From Sphingomonas sp. (GTDB lineage: Bacteria > Pseudomonadota > Alphaproteobacteria > Sphingomonadales > Sphingomonadaceae): 64,000 bases of DNA. Shown piece after piece: positions 8,156 to 16,416 of this stretch. Position 1 is the first letter of the stretch; the number at the start of each line of letters is the position of its first letter. The stretch lies in the NCBI GenBank assembly GCA_017418975.1, contig JAFOMG010000030.1, forward strand, positions 1 through 64,000, read 5' to 3'. Made by a program: the position numbers and the translations under genes. The notes beneath the pieces are model-generated. The model saw only the letters and a list, made by a program, of their open reading frames with translations. It was not told the origin of the DNA and made no database searches.

Positions 8156-9160
8156 TCAGGCCTTGCCCACCACGCTCTCGGGCAGGTCCTTGCCGAACAC
8201 GCGCTGATAATATTCGGCCACCTGCGCGCGCTCCGCCTCGTCGCACTTGTTGAGGAACGACAGGCGGAAGGCGAAGCCGACATCCTTGAAGATCTCGGCA
8301 TTCTGCGCCCAGGTGATCACGGTGCGCGGGGACATCACGGTGGAAATGTCGCCGGCGACGAAGCCCTTGCGGGTCAGGTCGGCCACGCGGACCATGTTCT
8401 CGACCAGCTCCTTGCCGCCCGGCTTGTCGAAATCACCGGACTTGGCCAGCACGATCTGCGCCTCGACCGCGGCGGGCAGATAGTTGAGCGTCACCACGAT
8501 GTTCCAGCGGTCCATCTGGCCCTGGTTGATCTGCTGGGTACCGTGATAGAGGCCGCTGGTGTCGCCCAGGCCCACGGTGTTCGCGGTGGCGAACAGGCGG
8601 AAATAGGGATTGGGGCGGATCACGCGGTTCTGGTCGAGCAGGGTCAGCTTGCCCTCGGTCTCCAGCACGCGCTGGATCACGAACATCACGTCCGGCCGGC
8701 CTGCATCATATTCGTCGAACACGAGCGCGGTCGGGGTCTGCAGCGCCCAGGGGAGCAGGCCCTCGCGGAACTCGGTGATCTGCTGGCCGTCCTTGAGCAC
8801 GATCGCGTCGCGGCCGATCAGGTCGATCCGGCTGATGTGCGCGTCCAGGTTGATGCGGATGCAGGGCCAGTTGAGCCGCGCCGCCACCTGCTCGATATGC
8901 GTGGACTTGCCGGTGCCGTGATAGCCCTGGACCATCACGCGGCGATTGTGCGCGAAGCCCGCCAGGATCGCGAGCGTCGTATCCGGATCGAAGACATAGG
9001 CGGGATCGAGATCGGGTACGCGCTCGTCGGCCTCGCTGAACGCCGGCACTTCCAGGTCGCTGTCGATCCCGAACAGGTCGCGCGCCTTCACCATCTTGTC
9101 GGGCGCGTCGAGGATCGTGGTGCTCCGGCTGTCGGGCTGGGTGTTGGGGATATCGGCCAT
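8156..9160 (-). CDS. cobS: Cobaltochelatase subunit CobS homologue (AAA+ ATPase)
   Basis: This 334-residue AAA+ ATPase matches CobS, the ATP-hydrolysing partner of CobT. The Walker A motif GYHGTGKST lies at residues 79-87, and Walker B (ALVFDEYDAG) at about residues 145-155. The conserved CobS segments KARDLFGID near the N-terminus and RLFATANTVGLGDTSGLYHGT are present. The ATG at 9158-9160 was preferred over the longer frame because GGAAGGA precedes it and the protein then starts MADIPNT like its homologues. In many alphaproteobacteria cobT, cobS, a J-domain gene and bolA lie together; here the J-domain and bolA genes are about 6.6 kb away. Confidence 0.95.
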   Translation of the reverse strand: MADIPNTQPDSRSTTILDAPDKMVKARDLFGIDSDLEVPAFSEADERVPDLDPAYVFDPDTTLAILAGFAHNRRVMVQGYHGTGKSTHIEQVAARLNWPCIRINLDAHISRIDLIGRDAIVLKDGQQITEFREGLLPWALQTPTALVFDEYDAGRPDVMFVIQRVLETEGKLTLLDQNRVIRPNPYFRLFATANTVGLGDTSGLYHGTQQINQGQMDRWNIVVTLNYLPAAVEAQIVLAKSGDFDKPGGKELVENMVRVADLTRKGFVAGDISTVMSPRTVITWAQNAEIFKDVGFAFRLSFLNKCDEAERAQVAEYYQRVFGKDLPESVVGKA

Positions 9161-9344
9161 GTCTTCGGATCCTTCCGTCGCCTGAGCGACTAGAAGCTCC
9201 CGTGCCGCACTGCAACGGGCTTCGCGCAAAACGCGCGAGCGTCGCCTTCCGCCGCAAGCCCTTTCCTCGAATCGGCTTTCATGGGATCATGACGCCACAG
9301 TAACGGGCGCGCGCATCTACCGATCCTTTTCTCTGGGGAAGACA

Positions 9345-9998
9345 ATGAACGGGAAGCTGTTGTTCCTGGCGCTGCTCGCGCCGCTCGCCGGTTGCGATTG
9401 GGGTCAGCAGCCTCCCCCGCCCCCGCGGCGCCCGCCGCCGCCGGTGGTCCGCCCCGTCGATCGCGGGCCGAACTGGCTCGATCCCGTTCCCTATTGCGAA
9501 GGCGCGCTGCGGCGCGGCGAATGGCTGGTCTGCGACAACAAGAACCTCAACTGGCTGCACCGCACGCTCGCCGGCCAATGGGCGGAGGAGCGCCAGGGCG
9601 CCGACCGCCAGCGGCTCTGGGTCCAGCGCCAGCAGCTCCAGGCGCTGCTCAGCGAGCGCGACGCCTGCCAGACGGCGGAATGCGTCGCCACTGCCTATCG
9701 CCGCTATCTCAAGGCGCCGCCGCGCGAGACGCGGCCGCCGGAATGGCGCCCCGCCCCGTCGCCGCGGCCGATCCATTACCGCCCGCGCGAGAAGCGCTGG
9801 AACTGGCGTGACAACGGCCCGAGCTGCGCTTCGAAGATCGGCTGGCAGAAGGCTGCGCTGCTCGCGCGCCAATGCACGGTCGTCAACCCGGACGGCCAGT
9901 GCGGGCCGCAGCGGGGCTGCGAGACGCTCAAGACGATGATCCTCGACGGCTGCTGGGACATGGGCGATCGCCGCCCGGGCTTCTGCAACCGGACCTAG
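9345..9998 (+). CDS. Putative lipoprotein, Cys-rich, unknown function
   Basis: A 217-residue protein with a short signal peptide and the lipobox LAGC (Cys17), so it should be lipid-anchored in the envelope. A proline/arginine-rich linker (about residues 21-40) leads to a Cys-containing region (CEGALRRGEWLVCDNKNLNWLHRTLA, with DACQTAECVATAYRRYL) that resembles the LprI/lysozyme-inhibitor type of domain; that link is tentative. A Trp/Cys-rich C-terminus follows. The start ATG has a GGGGAAGAC sequence in front. Confidence 0.75.
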   Translation: MNGKLLFLALLAPLAGCDWGQQPPPPPRRPPPPVVRPVDRGPNWLDPVPYCEGALRRGEWLVCDNKNLNWLHRTLAGQWAEERQGADRQRLWVQRQQLQALLSERDACQTAECVATAYRRYLKAPPRETRPPEWRPAPSPRPIHYRPREKRWNWRDNGPSCASKIGWQKAALLARQCTVVNPDGQCGPQRGCETLKTMILDGCWDMGDRRPGFCNRT

Positions 9999-10051
9999 GA
10001 CGCGCCGGCACCGGATGCCGCACGGCCGATTCGGGCCGGCGGCGGGGGCAC

Positions 10052-10178
10052 GGAAGTTTATGCTACGAGGGGCCGGTTCTTCCTTCCCGCATGATTGCCG
10101 ATGGCGGACGCAATCGCTGCGGGAAAGGAGGCCGGCCCGCATCCGCCAGCACGGAGCGGGCGAAATCCTATATCGCAA
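10052..10178 (+). repeat. Paired-motif intergenic element, copy A
   Basis: The left motif 10052-10080 (GAAGTTTATGCTACGAGGGG core) matches 24 of 29 bases of 18884-18912. The right motif 10158-10178 (GGCGAAATCCTATATCGCAA) matches the motifs at 19007-19027 and 8090-8110. The two motifs are 106 bases apart (start to start) here and 123 apart in the other copy, and the middle is not conserved. Function unknown: it may be a small RNA, a promoter region or a degenerate mobile element. Confidence 0.55.
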
Positions 10179-10186
10179 CTCCGCCG

Positions 10187-10263
10187 CCGTCCCGGCGAAA
10201 GCCGGAATCTCCGGCGATGACGGGGGAAGGAGCCGCACGAGATCCCGGCTTTCCCCGGGACGG
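10187..10263. repeat. REP-like inverted pair
   Basis: Bases 10187-10209 and 10241-10263 are inverted repeats, with 21 of 23 pairs matching (CCGTCCCGGCGAAAGCCGG type). It lies at the convergent ends of the lipoprotein and HxlR genes, where it may also help end transcription. Confidence 0.7.
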
Positions 10264-10284
10264 CGGATTTGGGCGGTCGGGGCT

Positions 10285-10980
10285 CTAGTCGTTCTCGAAC
10301 CGCGGCAGGCCGAACAGGTCGACGAAGCGCTGGGCCAGCGCGACATCGCCGGTGACCGCCACCCGCCCCTCGCGGATCGACTCGGTGAGCGGCAACGGGC
10401 CGTAGAAGGTCGCGGCGAGCGGAGTCGGCACGCCTTCGAAGATCACATCCGCGCCGGCGGGGTCGCCGCGCTCGATCGCCAGCCCGCCATCGACGATCGT
10501 CGCGCGGAAAGGTTCGCCGCCGATGCGGAAGCCGAGATCGATCGCAAGCGCCCGCGCGCCCTCGCGATTCATCATCGTCTTCAGCGAAAGCATGAAGGCG
10601 CCGTTGCTGAGCGGCAACGTGACGTCGTGCGCGGGCGAGCCCGCCGCCCAGCGGCTGAGCGCGAAGATCGGTTCCTCCAGCGCGGCGCCCCAGCGGGTCA
10701 GTTCATACACCTGGGCATTGACCGGCGAGGGGAGCTGCCGGCGGCGCAGGATGCCGCCCTTCTCCAGCCCCTCGAGCCGCTGGGTCAGGATATTGGCGCT
10801 GAGCCCCTCCAGCGCGCCGCGGATCTCGCCGAAACGGCGCGGCCCCAGCAGCAGCTCGCGAACAATCAGCAGCGACCAGCGTTCTCCGATCAGGTCCATC
10901 GCAAGCGCCGTTCCGCACGCGTCCTGATACCAGCGGCGTGCCTTTGCGAAATCCGAGTTAGTTATTTTTTGTGACTCCAT
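10285..10980 (-). CDS. HxlR-family transcriptional regulator with SCP2-like C-terminal domain
   Basis: 231 residues. The N-terminal 110 residues are a winged-helix HxlR domain (CGTALAMDLIGERWSLLIVRELLLG, RRFGEI, LSANILTQRLEGLEKGGIL). The C-terminal half (about 130-230) looks like an SCP2 sterol-carrier-type domain, a common partner of this HxlR subgroup and a possible ligand sensor. It is transcribed divergently, 78 bases from the eight-gene DUF899/VOC/GST cluster, which is therefore its likely target. HxlR proteins often respond to electrophiles or quinones; that is family knowledge, not seen here. Confidence 0.92.
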   Translation of the reverse strand: MESQKITNSDFAKARRWYQDACGTALAMDLIGERWSLLIVRELLLGPRRFGEIRGALEGLSANILTQRLEGLEKGGILRRRQLPSPVNAQVYELTRWGAALEEPIFALSRWAAGSPAHDVTLPLSNGAFMLSLKTMMNREGARALAIDLGFRIGGEPFRATIVDGGLAIERGDPAGADVIFEGVPTPLAATFYGPLPLTESIREGRVAVTGDVALAQRFVDLFGLPRFEND

Positions 10981-10996
10981 AGTTGCTTTTAATAAC
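10961..10996. promoter_or_regulatory. Candidate operator between HxlR gene and DUF899 operon
   Basis: GTTATT at 10961-10966 and AATAAC at 10991-10996 form an inverted repeat in an AT-rich island that overlaps the start of the HxlR gene (ATG at 10978-10980). The position suits autoregulation and control of the divergent operon. It is a short motif, so this is a guess. Confidence 0.35.
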
Positions 10997-11058
10997 CGAG
11001 TCGGGCATCAGGATCAAGAAAGCGATTCGCTGGCCACCCGAAGTGGAGGTTTAGTCCA

Positions 11059-11751
11059 ATGACCTTGGTTCCCGCCGCAGAGCTGGCCGCGCGTGAGACG
11101 GCGCGCTGGCCGGGCGAGTCCCCCGAATATCGCGCGGCGCGCACCGCGCTGCTCGCCGAGGAGATCGCGCTGCGCCGTCACCTGGAGAGCGTGGCCACGC
11201 AGCGTCGGGCGCTGCCGCCGGGCCCGGCGGTGACCGGGGACTATGCGTTCCAGGGCGAGCATGGCCCGGCCCGCCTCGCGGACCTGTTCGGCACGCACGA
11301 CACGCTGGTCGTCTATACCTATATGTTCGGCCCGCAGCGCGAGCGGCCCTGCCCGATGTGCACCTCGCTGCTCTCGGCCTGGGACGGCGAGGCGCCCGAC
11401 ATCCTCCAGCGCACCGGCCTGGCCGTGATCGCGCGCTCGCCGATCGCGAAGCTTGCGGCGTTCAAGGCCGAGCGCGGCTGGCAGCATCTGCCGCTCTATT
11501 CGGACGAGGACCAGGCGTTCAGCCGCGACTATGGCGCGATCGCCCCCGATGGCTCCGACATTCCGCAGCTGCTGGTCTTCACCCGGCGCGACGGCACGCC
11601 CCGCCTGTTCTGGGCGGGGGAGATGGGCCCGGACAGCGCCGATCCCGGCCAGGACCCGCGCGGCGCGCCCGACCTGATGCCGCTCTGGACCATCCTCGAT
11701 TCCACGCCCGAGGGCCGCGGGACCGACTGGTATCCCTCCCTCACCTACTGA
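11059..11751 (+). CDS. DUF899 thioredoxin-like protein
   Basis: First gene of the eight-gene cluster; 230 residues. It matches the DUF899 family, predicted to have a thioredoxin-like fold: an N-terminal helical segment, then TLVVYTYMFGPQRERPCPMCTSLLSAWDG with a CPMC pair (near residues 98-101) at the place of a redox CXXC, and the conserved C-terminal PLWTILDSTPEGRGTDWYP. The start ATG has GGAGG some 12 bases upstream. The biochemical role of the family is not established; the CPMC motif and the neighbours suggest redox or electrophile stress. Confidence 0.9.
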   Translation: MTLVPAAELAARETARWPGESPEYRAARTALLAEEIALRRHLESVATQRRALPPGPAVTGDYAFQGEHGPARLADLFGTHDTLVVYTYMFGPQRERPCPMCTSLLSAWDGEAPDILQRTGLAVIARSPIAKLAAFKAERGWQHLPLYSDEDQAFSRDYGAIAPDGSDIPQLLVFTRRDGTPRLFWAGEMGPDSADPGQDPRGAPDLMPLWTILDSTPEGRGTDWYPSLTY

Positions 11752-11774
11752 ACCAGATCCCCAGGAGAGAAAAC

Positions 11775-12215
11775 ATGCCCCAGATGATCTTCGTCAACCT
11801 GCCCGTGGCCGATGTCGCCCGGTCCACCGCCTTTTACGAGGCGATCGGCTGCACCAAGGACGCCCGCTTCAGCAACGAACAGGCCTCGGCGATGCAGCTC
11901 AGCGACACGATCGTGTTCATGATCCTGTCGCGGGACTTCTTCAAAACCTTCACGCCGAAGCCGATCGCCGATGCGCATGCGGTGACCGAGGCGCTGATCT
12001 GCATCTCGCGCGACAGCCGCGAGGCGGTGGACGCGATCGTCGAGGCGGCGGGCAGGGCCGGCGGCAAGGCGGATATCCGCGAGAAGCAGGACATGGGCTT
12101 CATGTACGGCCGCAGCTTCGAGGATCCGGACGGCCATATCTTCGAGCCGATGTTCATGGATCTCGAGGCCGCGATGGCCGCCTTCCCCGACGGCCCCGCC
12201 CATGAGCCGGCCTGA
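11775..12215 (+). CDS. VOC-superfamily (glyoxalase-like) protein
   Basis: 146 residues forming one vicinal-oxygen-chelate unit: MIFVNLPVADVARSTAFYEAIG at the N-terminus and FMYGRSFEDPDGHIFEPMFMD at the C-terminus. This is close to the lactoylglutathione-lyase-like family seen with DUF899/DUF1428 genes. An AGGAGAG ribosome site precedes the ATG, 23 bases after the DUF899 stop. The substrate is unknown. Confidence 0.9.
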   Translation: MPQMIFVNLPVADVARSTAFYEAIGCTKDARFSNEQASAMQLSDTIVFMILSRDFFKTFTPKPIADAHAVTEALICISRDSREAVDAIVEAAGRAGGKADIREKQDMGFMYGRSFEDPDGHIFEPMFMDLEAAMAAFPDGPAHEPA

Positions 12216-12241
12216 GCGGGCGCAAACGCGGGAGGCGCGGC

Positions 12242-12625
12242 ATGAAGCGTGACCTTGCAATCGGCTGGGCGCTGAGCGGCCTGGTCATCCTGTTCCTGGC
12301 GATGGACGCCGGCGGCAAGCTGATCGCGCCGGCGGCGATGATCGCCTACAGCCCGCCGCTCGGCATCCCGCCGGACGTGGGCCTCTATCGTGAGCTCGGG
12401 CTGATCCTCGCGCTCGGCACCATCCTCTATGCGGTGCCGCGCACCGCGGTGCTCGGCGCGATCCTGCTTACCGGCTATCTGGGCGGCGCGGTCGCGATGC
12501 ACTTCCGGGTGGGCAGCCCGTTGTTCAGCCACACCTTGTTCGGCGTCTATCTGGGCGTGATCGCCTGGGGCGGACTGTGGTTCCGCGACCCGCGCGTGCG
12601 CGCGCTGATCCCGATCGCCGGCTGA
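12242..12625 (+). CDS. DoxX-like family membrane protein
   Basis: 127 residues with four hydrophobic segments (about 8-25, 48-64, 70-88 and 98-114), in the pattern of the DoxX-like family (SGLVILFLAMDAGGKLI, then ALGTILYAVPRTAVLGAILLTGYLGGAVAMHFR). It is the only membrane protein of the cluster. DoxX relatives are linked to redox or thiol stress, but the function here is inferred from family and position only. Confidence 0.88.
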   Translation: MKRDLAIGWALSGLVILFLAMDAGGKLIAPAAMIAYSPPLGIPPDVGLYRELGLILALGTILYAVPRTAVLGAILLTGYLGGAVAMHFRVGSPLFSHTLFGVYLGVIAWGGLWFRDPRVRALIPIAG

Positions 12626-12651
12626 TTCCGAAAGTCCGAAGGAGAGGACCG

Positions 12652-13131
12652 ATGGCAGACAAGATCACTACCGTCCTGTGGTTCGACCATGTGGCCGAGG
12701 AGGCCGCCAACTTCTACGTCTCGCTGCTGCCCGACAGCCATGTCGGCAGGGTCTTCCGCGCGCCGGGCGACAATCCCAGCGGCAAGGAAGGCGCGGCGCT
12801 GGTCGTCGAGTTCACTCTGGCCGGGCGCAGCTATGCCGGGCTGAACGGCGGCCCGAACTTCAAGCCGAACGAGAGCGTCTCGCTCCAGATCCTCACCGAG
12901 GACCAGGAAGAGACCGATCGGCTGTGGAACGCGATCGTGGGCAATGGCGGCACGGAAAGTATGTGCGGCTGGTGTAAGGACAAATGGGGCTTCAACTGGC
13001 AGATTACGCCGCGCCGGCTGATCGAGCTCAACTTCGGCGACGATCCCGCAAGCGCGAAGCGGGCGTTCGAGGCGATGATGACGATGAAGAAGATCGACAT
13101 CGCGGCGATCGAAGCCGCCGCGCGCGGCTGA
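12652..13131 (+). CDS. PhnB-like VOC family protein
   Basis: 159 residues. KITTVLWFDHVAEEAANFYVSLLPDS, GLNGGPNFKPNESVSLQILTEDQEETDRLWNAI and CGWCKDKWGFNWQITPRRL are typical of the PhnB / 3-demethylubiquinone-methyltransferase-like branch of the VOC superfamily. The short GG-CGWCKDKWG signature is complete. The ATG at 12652 follows GGAGAGGACC and is preferred over the longer frame. Confidence 0.92.
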   Translation: MADKITTVLWFDHVAEEAANFYVSLLPDSHVGRVFRAPGDNPSGKEGAALVVEFTLAGRSYAGLNGGPNFKPNESVSLQILTEDQEETDRLWNAIVGNGGTESMCGWCKDKWGFNWQITPRRLIELNFGDDPASAKRAFEAMMTMKKIDIAAIEAAARG

Positions 13132-13141
13132 GGAGGATGTC

Positions 13142-13795
13142 ATGTCCATCGAGATCACCGGCTTCAACTGGGTGCCCGATTTCGCGCGCGGCTATGTCCG
13201 CGACCTGCGGCCGCGCTGGGCCTGCGAGGAGATCGGCCTGCCCTATGCCATGCGGCTGATCAGCCCGGTCCCGCCCAGGCCGGCCGCCTATTTCGAGGAG
13301 CAGCCCTGGGGCCAGGTGCCGGTGCTGCACGATGGCGAGGTCCGGCTGTTCGAGAGCGGCGCGATCCTGCTGCACCTGGCGGAACGGGACACGCGGCTGC
13401 TGTCGCGCGATCCGCAGCAGCGGGCGACGAGCATCGCCTGGCTGTTCGCGGCGCTCAACAGCGTCGAGCCCGGGCTGTTCGAGCTGGGCAATGTCACGCT
13501 GTTCTCGAAGGACGCGGAATGGGCGAAGCTGCGCCTGCCGAGCCTGATGGAGGACATGGGCAAGCGGCTGGACCGGCTCGCCGACGCTTTGGGTGGGCGG
13601 GAATGGCTGGGCGACGGCTTCAGCGTTGCCGACATCGCGATGGTGACGGTGCTGCGCAACGCTGACGGTAGCCCGCTGATCACCTCGCGCCCCACCCTGG
13701 CCGCCTATGTCGAGCGCGGCATGGCCCGGCCCGCATTCCAGCGCGCGATGGCCGCGCAGCTCGCGGATTTCCAGCCCGCGCCGGTCGCGGCCTGA
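13142..13795 (+). CDS. Glutathione S-transferase family protein
   Basis: 217 residues with an N-terminal thioredoxin-like GST domain (QVPVLHDGEVRLFESGAILLHLAERD; the E-S pair binds the glutathione gamma-Glu in the family) and a helical C-terminal domain ending in PTLAAYVERGMARPAFQRAM. It starts 10 bases after the previous stop, preceded by GAGGAGG. A second GST closes the operon; the two are clearly related but divergent. Confidence 0.93.
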   Translation: MSIEITGFNWVPDFARGYVRDLRPRWACEEIGLPYAMRLISPVPPRPAAYFEEQPWGQVPVLHDGEVRLFESGAILLHLAERDTRLLSRDPQQRATSIAWLFAALNSVEPGLFELGNVTLFSKDAEWAKLRLPSLMEDMGKRLDRLADALGGREWLGDGFSVADIAMVTVLRNADGSPLITSRPTLAAYVERGMARPAFQRAMAAQLADFQPAPVAA

Positions 13796-13823
13796 CGAAG
13801 CAAGACGGAAGAGGAGAGTGAAA

Positions 13824-14180
13824 ATGGCTTATATCGACGGTTTTGTCGCGCCGGCGCGCGACCGGGAATCCTATCTGGCGATGGCCAGGAAGGCTGCCCC
13901 GATCTTCATCGAACATGGCGCGCTGCGCGTGGTGGAAGGCTTCGGCCATGACGTGCCGCGCGGCAAGGTCACCGACTTCTACATGGCGGTGAAGGCCGAG
14001 GAGAGCGAGACGCCGGTCTTCTCCTGGATCGAATGGCCCGACAAGGCGACGCGCGATTCGGGCTGGGAGAAGGTGATGGCCGACGAGCGGATGAAGCCGG
14101 ACGGCGACATGCCGTTCGACGGCCAGCGCATGTTCTGGGGCGGCTTCGAGGCGATCGTGGATACGGGAGCAGGCAAATGA
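13824..14180 (+). CDS. DUF1428 protein (YbaA-like)
   Basis: 118 residues. AYIDGFVAPARDRESYLAMARKAAPIFIEHGALRVVEGFGDD-like sequence and the C-terminal MPFDGQRMFWGGFEAIVD define the DUF1428 family, small alpha/beta proteins with a ferredoxin-like fold. GAGGAGAG precedes the ATG. Its stop overlaps the next start (ATGA at 14177-14180). The family has no firm function; it co-occurs with VOC and DUF899 genes. Confidence 0.93.
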   Translation: MAYIDGFVAPARDRESYLAMARKAAPIFIEHGALRVVEGFGHDVPRGKVTDFYMAVKAEESETPVFSWIEWPDKATRDSGWEKVMADERMKPDGDMPFDGQRMFWGGFEAIVDTGAGK

Positions 14181-14959
14181 ACGCGCATGGAAGCTTCATC
14201 TGGTACGAGCTGGTGACCAAGGACGCGGCCAAGGCCAAGGCGTTCTACGATTCGGTCTGCGGCTGGAACATCGATGCCGAGCCCGCCCCGGGCGGCATGG
14301 ACTATCGCATGATCAACGCGGCCGACGGCCAGGCCGGCGGCGTGATGCAGCTCAACGCCGACATGATCGCCGGCGGCGCCCGGCCGGTTTGGCTCGGCTA
14401 TCTCGGCGTCGATGACGTCGATGCGTCGGTCGCCGCCGTGGTCGCGGCCGGCGGGCAGGTGCATCTTCCCGCCTTCGACATTCCCGATGTCGGCCGGCTG
14501 GCGATGGTCACCGATCCGCAGGGCGTGCCCTTCTACGTGATGCGCGGCGCCTCGCCGCACACCAGCACCGCCTATCAGCGGATGGGCCTCGGCCATGTCG
14601 CCTGGAACGAGCTGCTCGCGCCCGACGACGCCGCCGCGCTCGCCTTTTACGAAAGGCTGTTCGCCATCACCAAGGTGGGCGGCATGCCGATGGGCGAGAT
14701 GGGCGAGTACAGCTTCATCGCCAATGGCGACAGCAAGGGTGAGGCGGTCGGCGCGATCATGCGCGCGCAGCCCGGCACCCCTCCGGGCTGGCGCTTCTAT
14801 GTCCGCGTGCCCGACATCACCGACGCGATCGCCAGGGTCGAGGCCGGCGGCGGCAAGGTGGTATGGGGCCCCGAGCAGGTGCCCGGCGGCGAATGGGTGA
14901 TCAGCATCGTCGACCCCGAGGGCGTGGCCTGCGGCTTCGTATCGCCCGGCAAGAGCTGA
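14177..14959 (+). CDS. Double-domain VOC protein
   Basis: 260 residues made of two VOC units (about 1-120 and 130-258). The first begins SFIWYELVTKDAAKAKAFYDSVCGWNID; the second has GHVAWNELLAPDDAAALAFYERLF and ends ISIVDPEGVACGFVSP. It resembles the family of bacterial proteins related to glyoxalase-fold 27 kDa antigen Cfp30B. It is translationally coupled to the DUF1428 gene. The substrate is unknown. Confidence 0.92.
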   Translation: MNAHGSFIWYELVTKDAAKAKAFYDSVCGWNIDAEPAPGGMDYRMINAADGQAGGVMQLNADMIAGGARPVWLGYLGVDDVDASVAAVVAAGGQVHLPAFDIPDVGRLAMVTDPQGVPFYVMRGASPHTSTAYQRMGLGHVAWNELLAPDDAAALAFYERLFAITKVGGMPMGEMGEYSFIANGDSKGEAVGAIMRAQPGTPPGWRFYVRVPDITDAIARVEAGGGKVVWGPEQVPGGEWVISIVDPEGVACGFVSPGKS

Positions 14960-14965
14960 GCCGCG

Positions 14966-15613
14966 ATGACCGTCACCATCACGGCCTTCGACCGGTCGCC
15001 CGATGGCGGCAAGGGGCTGGCGCGCGACACCCGGGTGCGCTGGGCGCTCGAGGAGGCGGGCCAGCCCTATGCGGTCCGGCTCGTCTCCTTCGCGGCGATG
15101 AAGGCCCCGGCGCACCTGGCGCTGCATCCCTTCGGCCAGATCCCCACCTATGAGGAAGGCGGCCTCGTCCTGTTCGAGACCGGGGCGATCGTCCTCCATA
15201 TCGCCGGGCGGCATGCCGGCCTGCTGCCCGGCGATGCCAATGCCCGGGCGCGCGCGATCGCCTGGATGTTCGCCGCGGTGAACACGGTGGAGCCGCCGAT
15301 CCTCGAGCTCTCGACCGCCCTGTTCCAGGAAGGCAAACAGCCCTGGGCCCAGGACCGCCTGCCGCTGGTCAAGGATCGCATCCGCGCGCGGCTGCGCCAG
15401 CTATCCGACCGTCTCGGCGACGCCGAATGGCTCGACGGCGCGTTCAGCGCGGGCGACCTGATGATGATCTCCGTGCTGCTCCGCTGCCGCCCATCGGGCC
15501 TGCTCGACGAACATCCGAACCTCGCCGCCTATGTGGCCCGCGGCGAGGAGCGCCCGGCCTATCGGCGGGCCTTCGCGGACCAGCTGGCGGTGAACACGCG
15601 CCCGGCGGACTAG
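14966..15613 (+). CDS. Glutathione S-transferase family protein
   Basis: 215 residues and the last gene of the cluster, starting 6 bases after the VOC gene. It has GST N-terminal features (PFGQIPTYEEGGLVLFETGAIVLHIA) and a C-terminal helical domain (PNLAAYVARGEERPAYRRAFADQLAV). It parallels the GST at 13142-13795 in length and layout, which suggests an old duplication within the operon. The element at 15632-15747 follows directly. Confidence 0.93.
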   Translation: MTVTITAFDRSPDGGKGLARDTRVRWALEEAGQPYAVRLVSFAAMKAPAHLALHPFGQIPTYEEGGLVLFETGAIVLHIAGRHAGLLPGDANARARAIAWMFAAVNTVEPPILELSTALFQEGKQPWAQDRLPLVKDRIRARLRQLSDRLGDAEWLDGAFSAGDLMMISVLLRCRPSGLLDEHPNLAAYVARGEERPAYRRAFADQLAVNTRPAD

Positions 15614-15631
15614 GCGAGGCGGCATTCGGGG

Positions 15632-15747
15632 TTCTGGCGGTTCCCCGGCGAAGGCCGGGGCCCAGTATCCGCGCACATAGTCAGGCTGGCCCGCCTCTCG
15701 ATCGACGTTGCGACAGGGCCCCGGCCTTCGCCGGGGAACCGCCAGAA
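15632..15747. repeat. Inverted-repeat element with perfect 32-bp arms
   Basis: Bases 15632-15663 and 15716-15747 are exact reverse complements over 32 bases, each with an inner CCCCGGC-GAAG-GCCGGGG hairpin. The arms differ in sequence from those at 22-162 although the length is identical. The element lies between the convergent GST and J-domain genes, so it could form a strong hairpin in transcripts from either side. Confidence 0.85.
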
Positions 15748-15765
15748 AGGCTGCAGATATCGAAC

Positions 15766-16380
15766 CTAGGCAAAGGCGGGCGAGCCCCTGAGCGTCTGAT
15801 AGGCTTCGATCACGCGCTGGAGGCGGCCTTCATGGCTGCGGTCGCCGCCGTTGCGGTCCGGGTGGAACTTGCGGACCAGCTCGGAATAGCGCTTGCGCAG
15901 CGCCGTGCGGTCGGCATCGATCGCCAGGTCGAGGACCTTGAGCGCCTCGCGGTCCTTGCCAGAGAGCGGCTTGCCGTCCTTGCGCTCCGCCCGGTCCTTC
16001 ATGCGTTCCTGGAAGCGCGCGCCGATCGCATCGAGCGGATCGGCGAAATCCGCCCAGCGCGGCGGCCGGTCGGCCCCGCCCGCGCCCGAAAAGGCGCGCG
16101 TCTCGCGCTCCCAGCCGGCATAGGGGCGCTGGGCGTCATGGATCTCGTCGGGCGTCATGCCCTGGAAGAAATTATAGCCCGAGTTGAACGCGCGAACATG
16201 ATCGAGGCACAGCCAGCGATATTCGCCCGGCCCGTCATAGCCGCCGCGCGCATGGCCCGCCGGCGCACGGAACTCGCCCGGCTCGGTGCAGCCCGGTTCG
16301 GCGCACAGCCGCCCCTGCGCCTCCACCCGGCCGTGGAAACGGGCATTCGGCCGGTCCTTCCTGTGCTGGCCCTCGGCCAC
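15766..16380 (-). CDS. J-domain protein (DnaJ-like) with N-terminal Cys motifs
   Basis: 204 residues. The C-terminal 65 residues are a J domain with the HPD tripeptide (RKFHPDRNGG), which should stimulate a DnaK-type chaperone. The N-terminal part has spaced cysteines (CAEPGCTEPGEF and WLCLDH) that could hold a metal. The start is GTG at 16378-16380 with GGGAGG just upstream; the much longer frame through 17733 is antisense to pirin and BolA and is not real. It is divergent from bolA with 36 bases between starts. J-domain, bolA and cobST neighbour each other in related bacteria. Confidence 0.9.
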   Translation of the reverse strand: MAEGQHRKDRPNARFHGRVEAQGRLCAEPGCTEPGEFRAPAGHARGGYDGPGEYRWLCLDHVRAFNSGYNFFQGMTPDEIHDAQRPYAGWERETRAFSGAGGADRPPRWADFADPLDAIGARFQERMKDRAERKDGKPLSGKDREALKVLDLAIDADRTALRKRYSELVRKFHPDRNGGDRSHEGRLQRVIEAYQTLRGSPAFA

Positions 16381-16416
16381 GCTACCTCCCTTGCGCAAAC
16401 CGCCTATATAGGCGCG

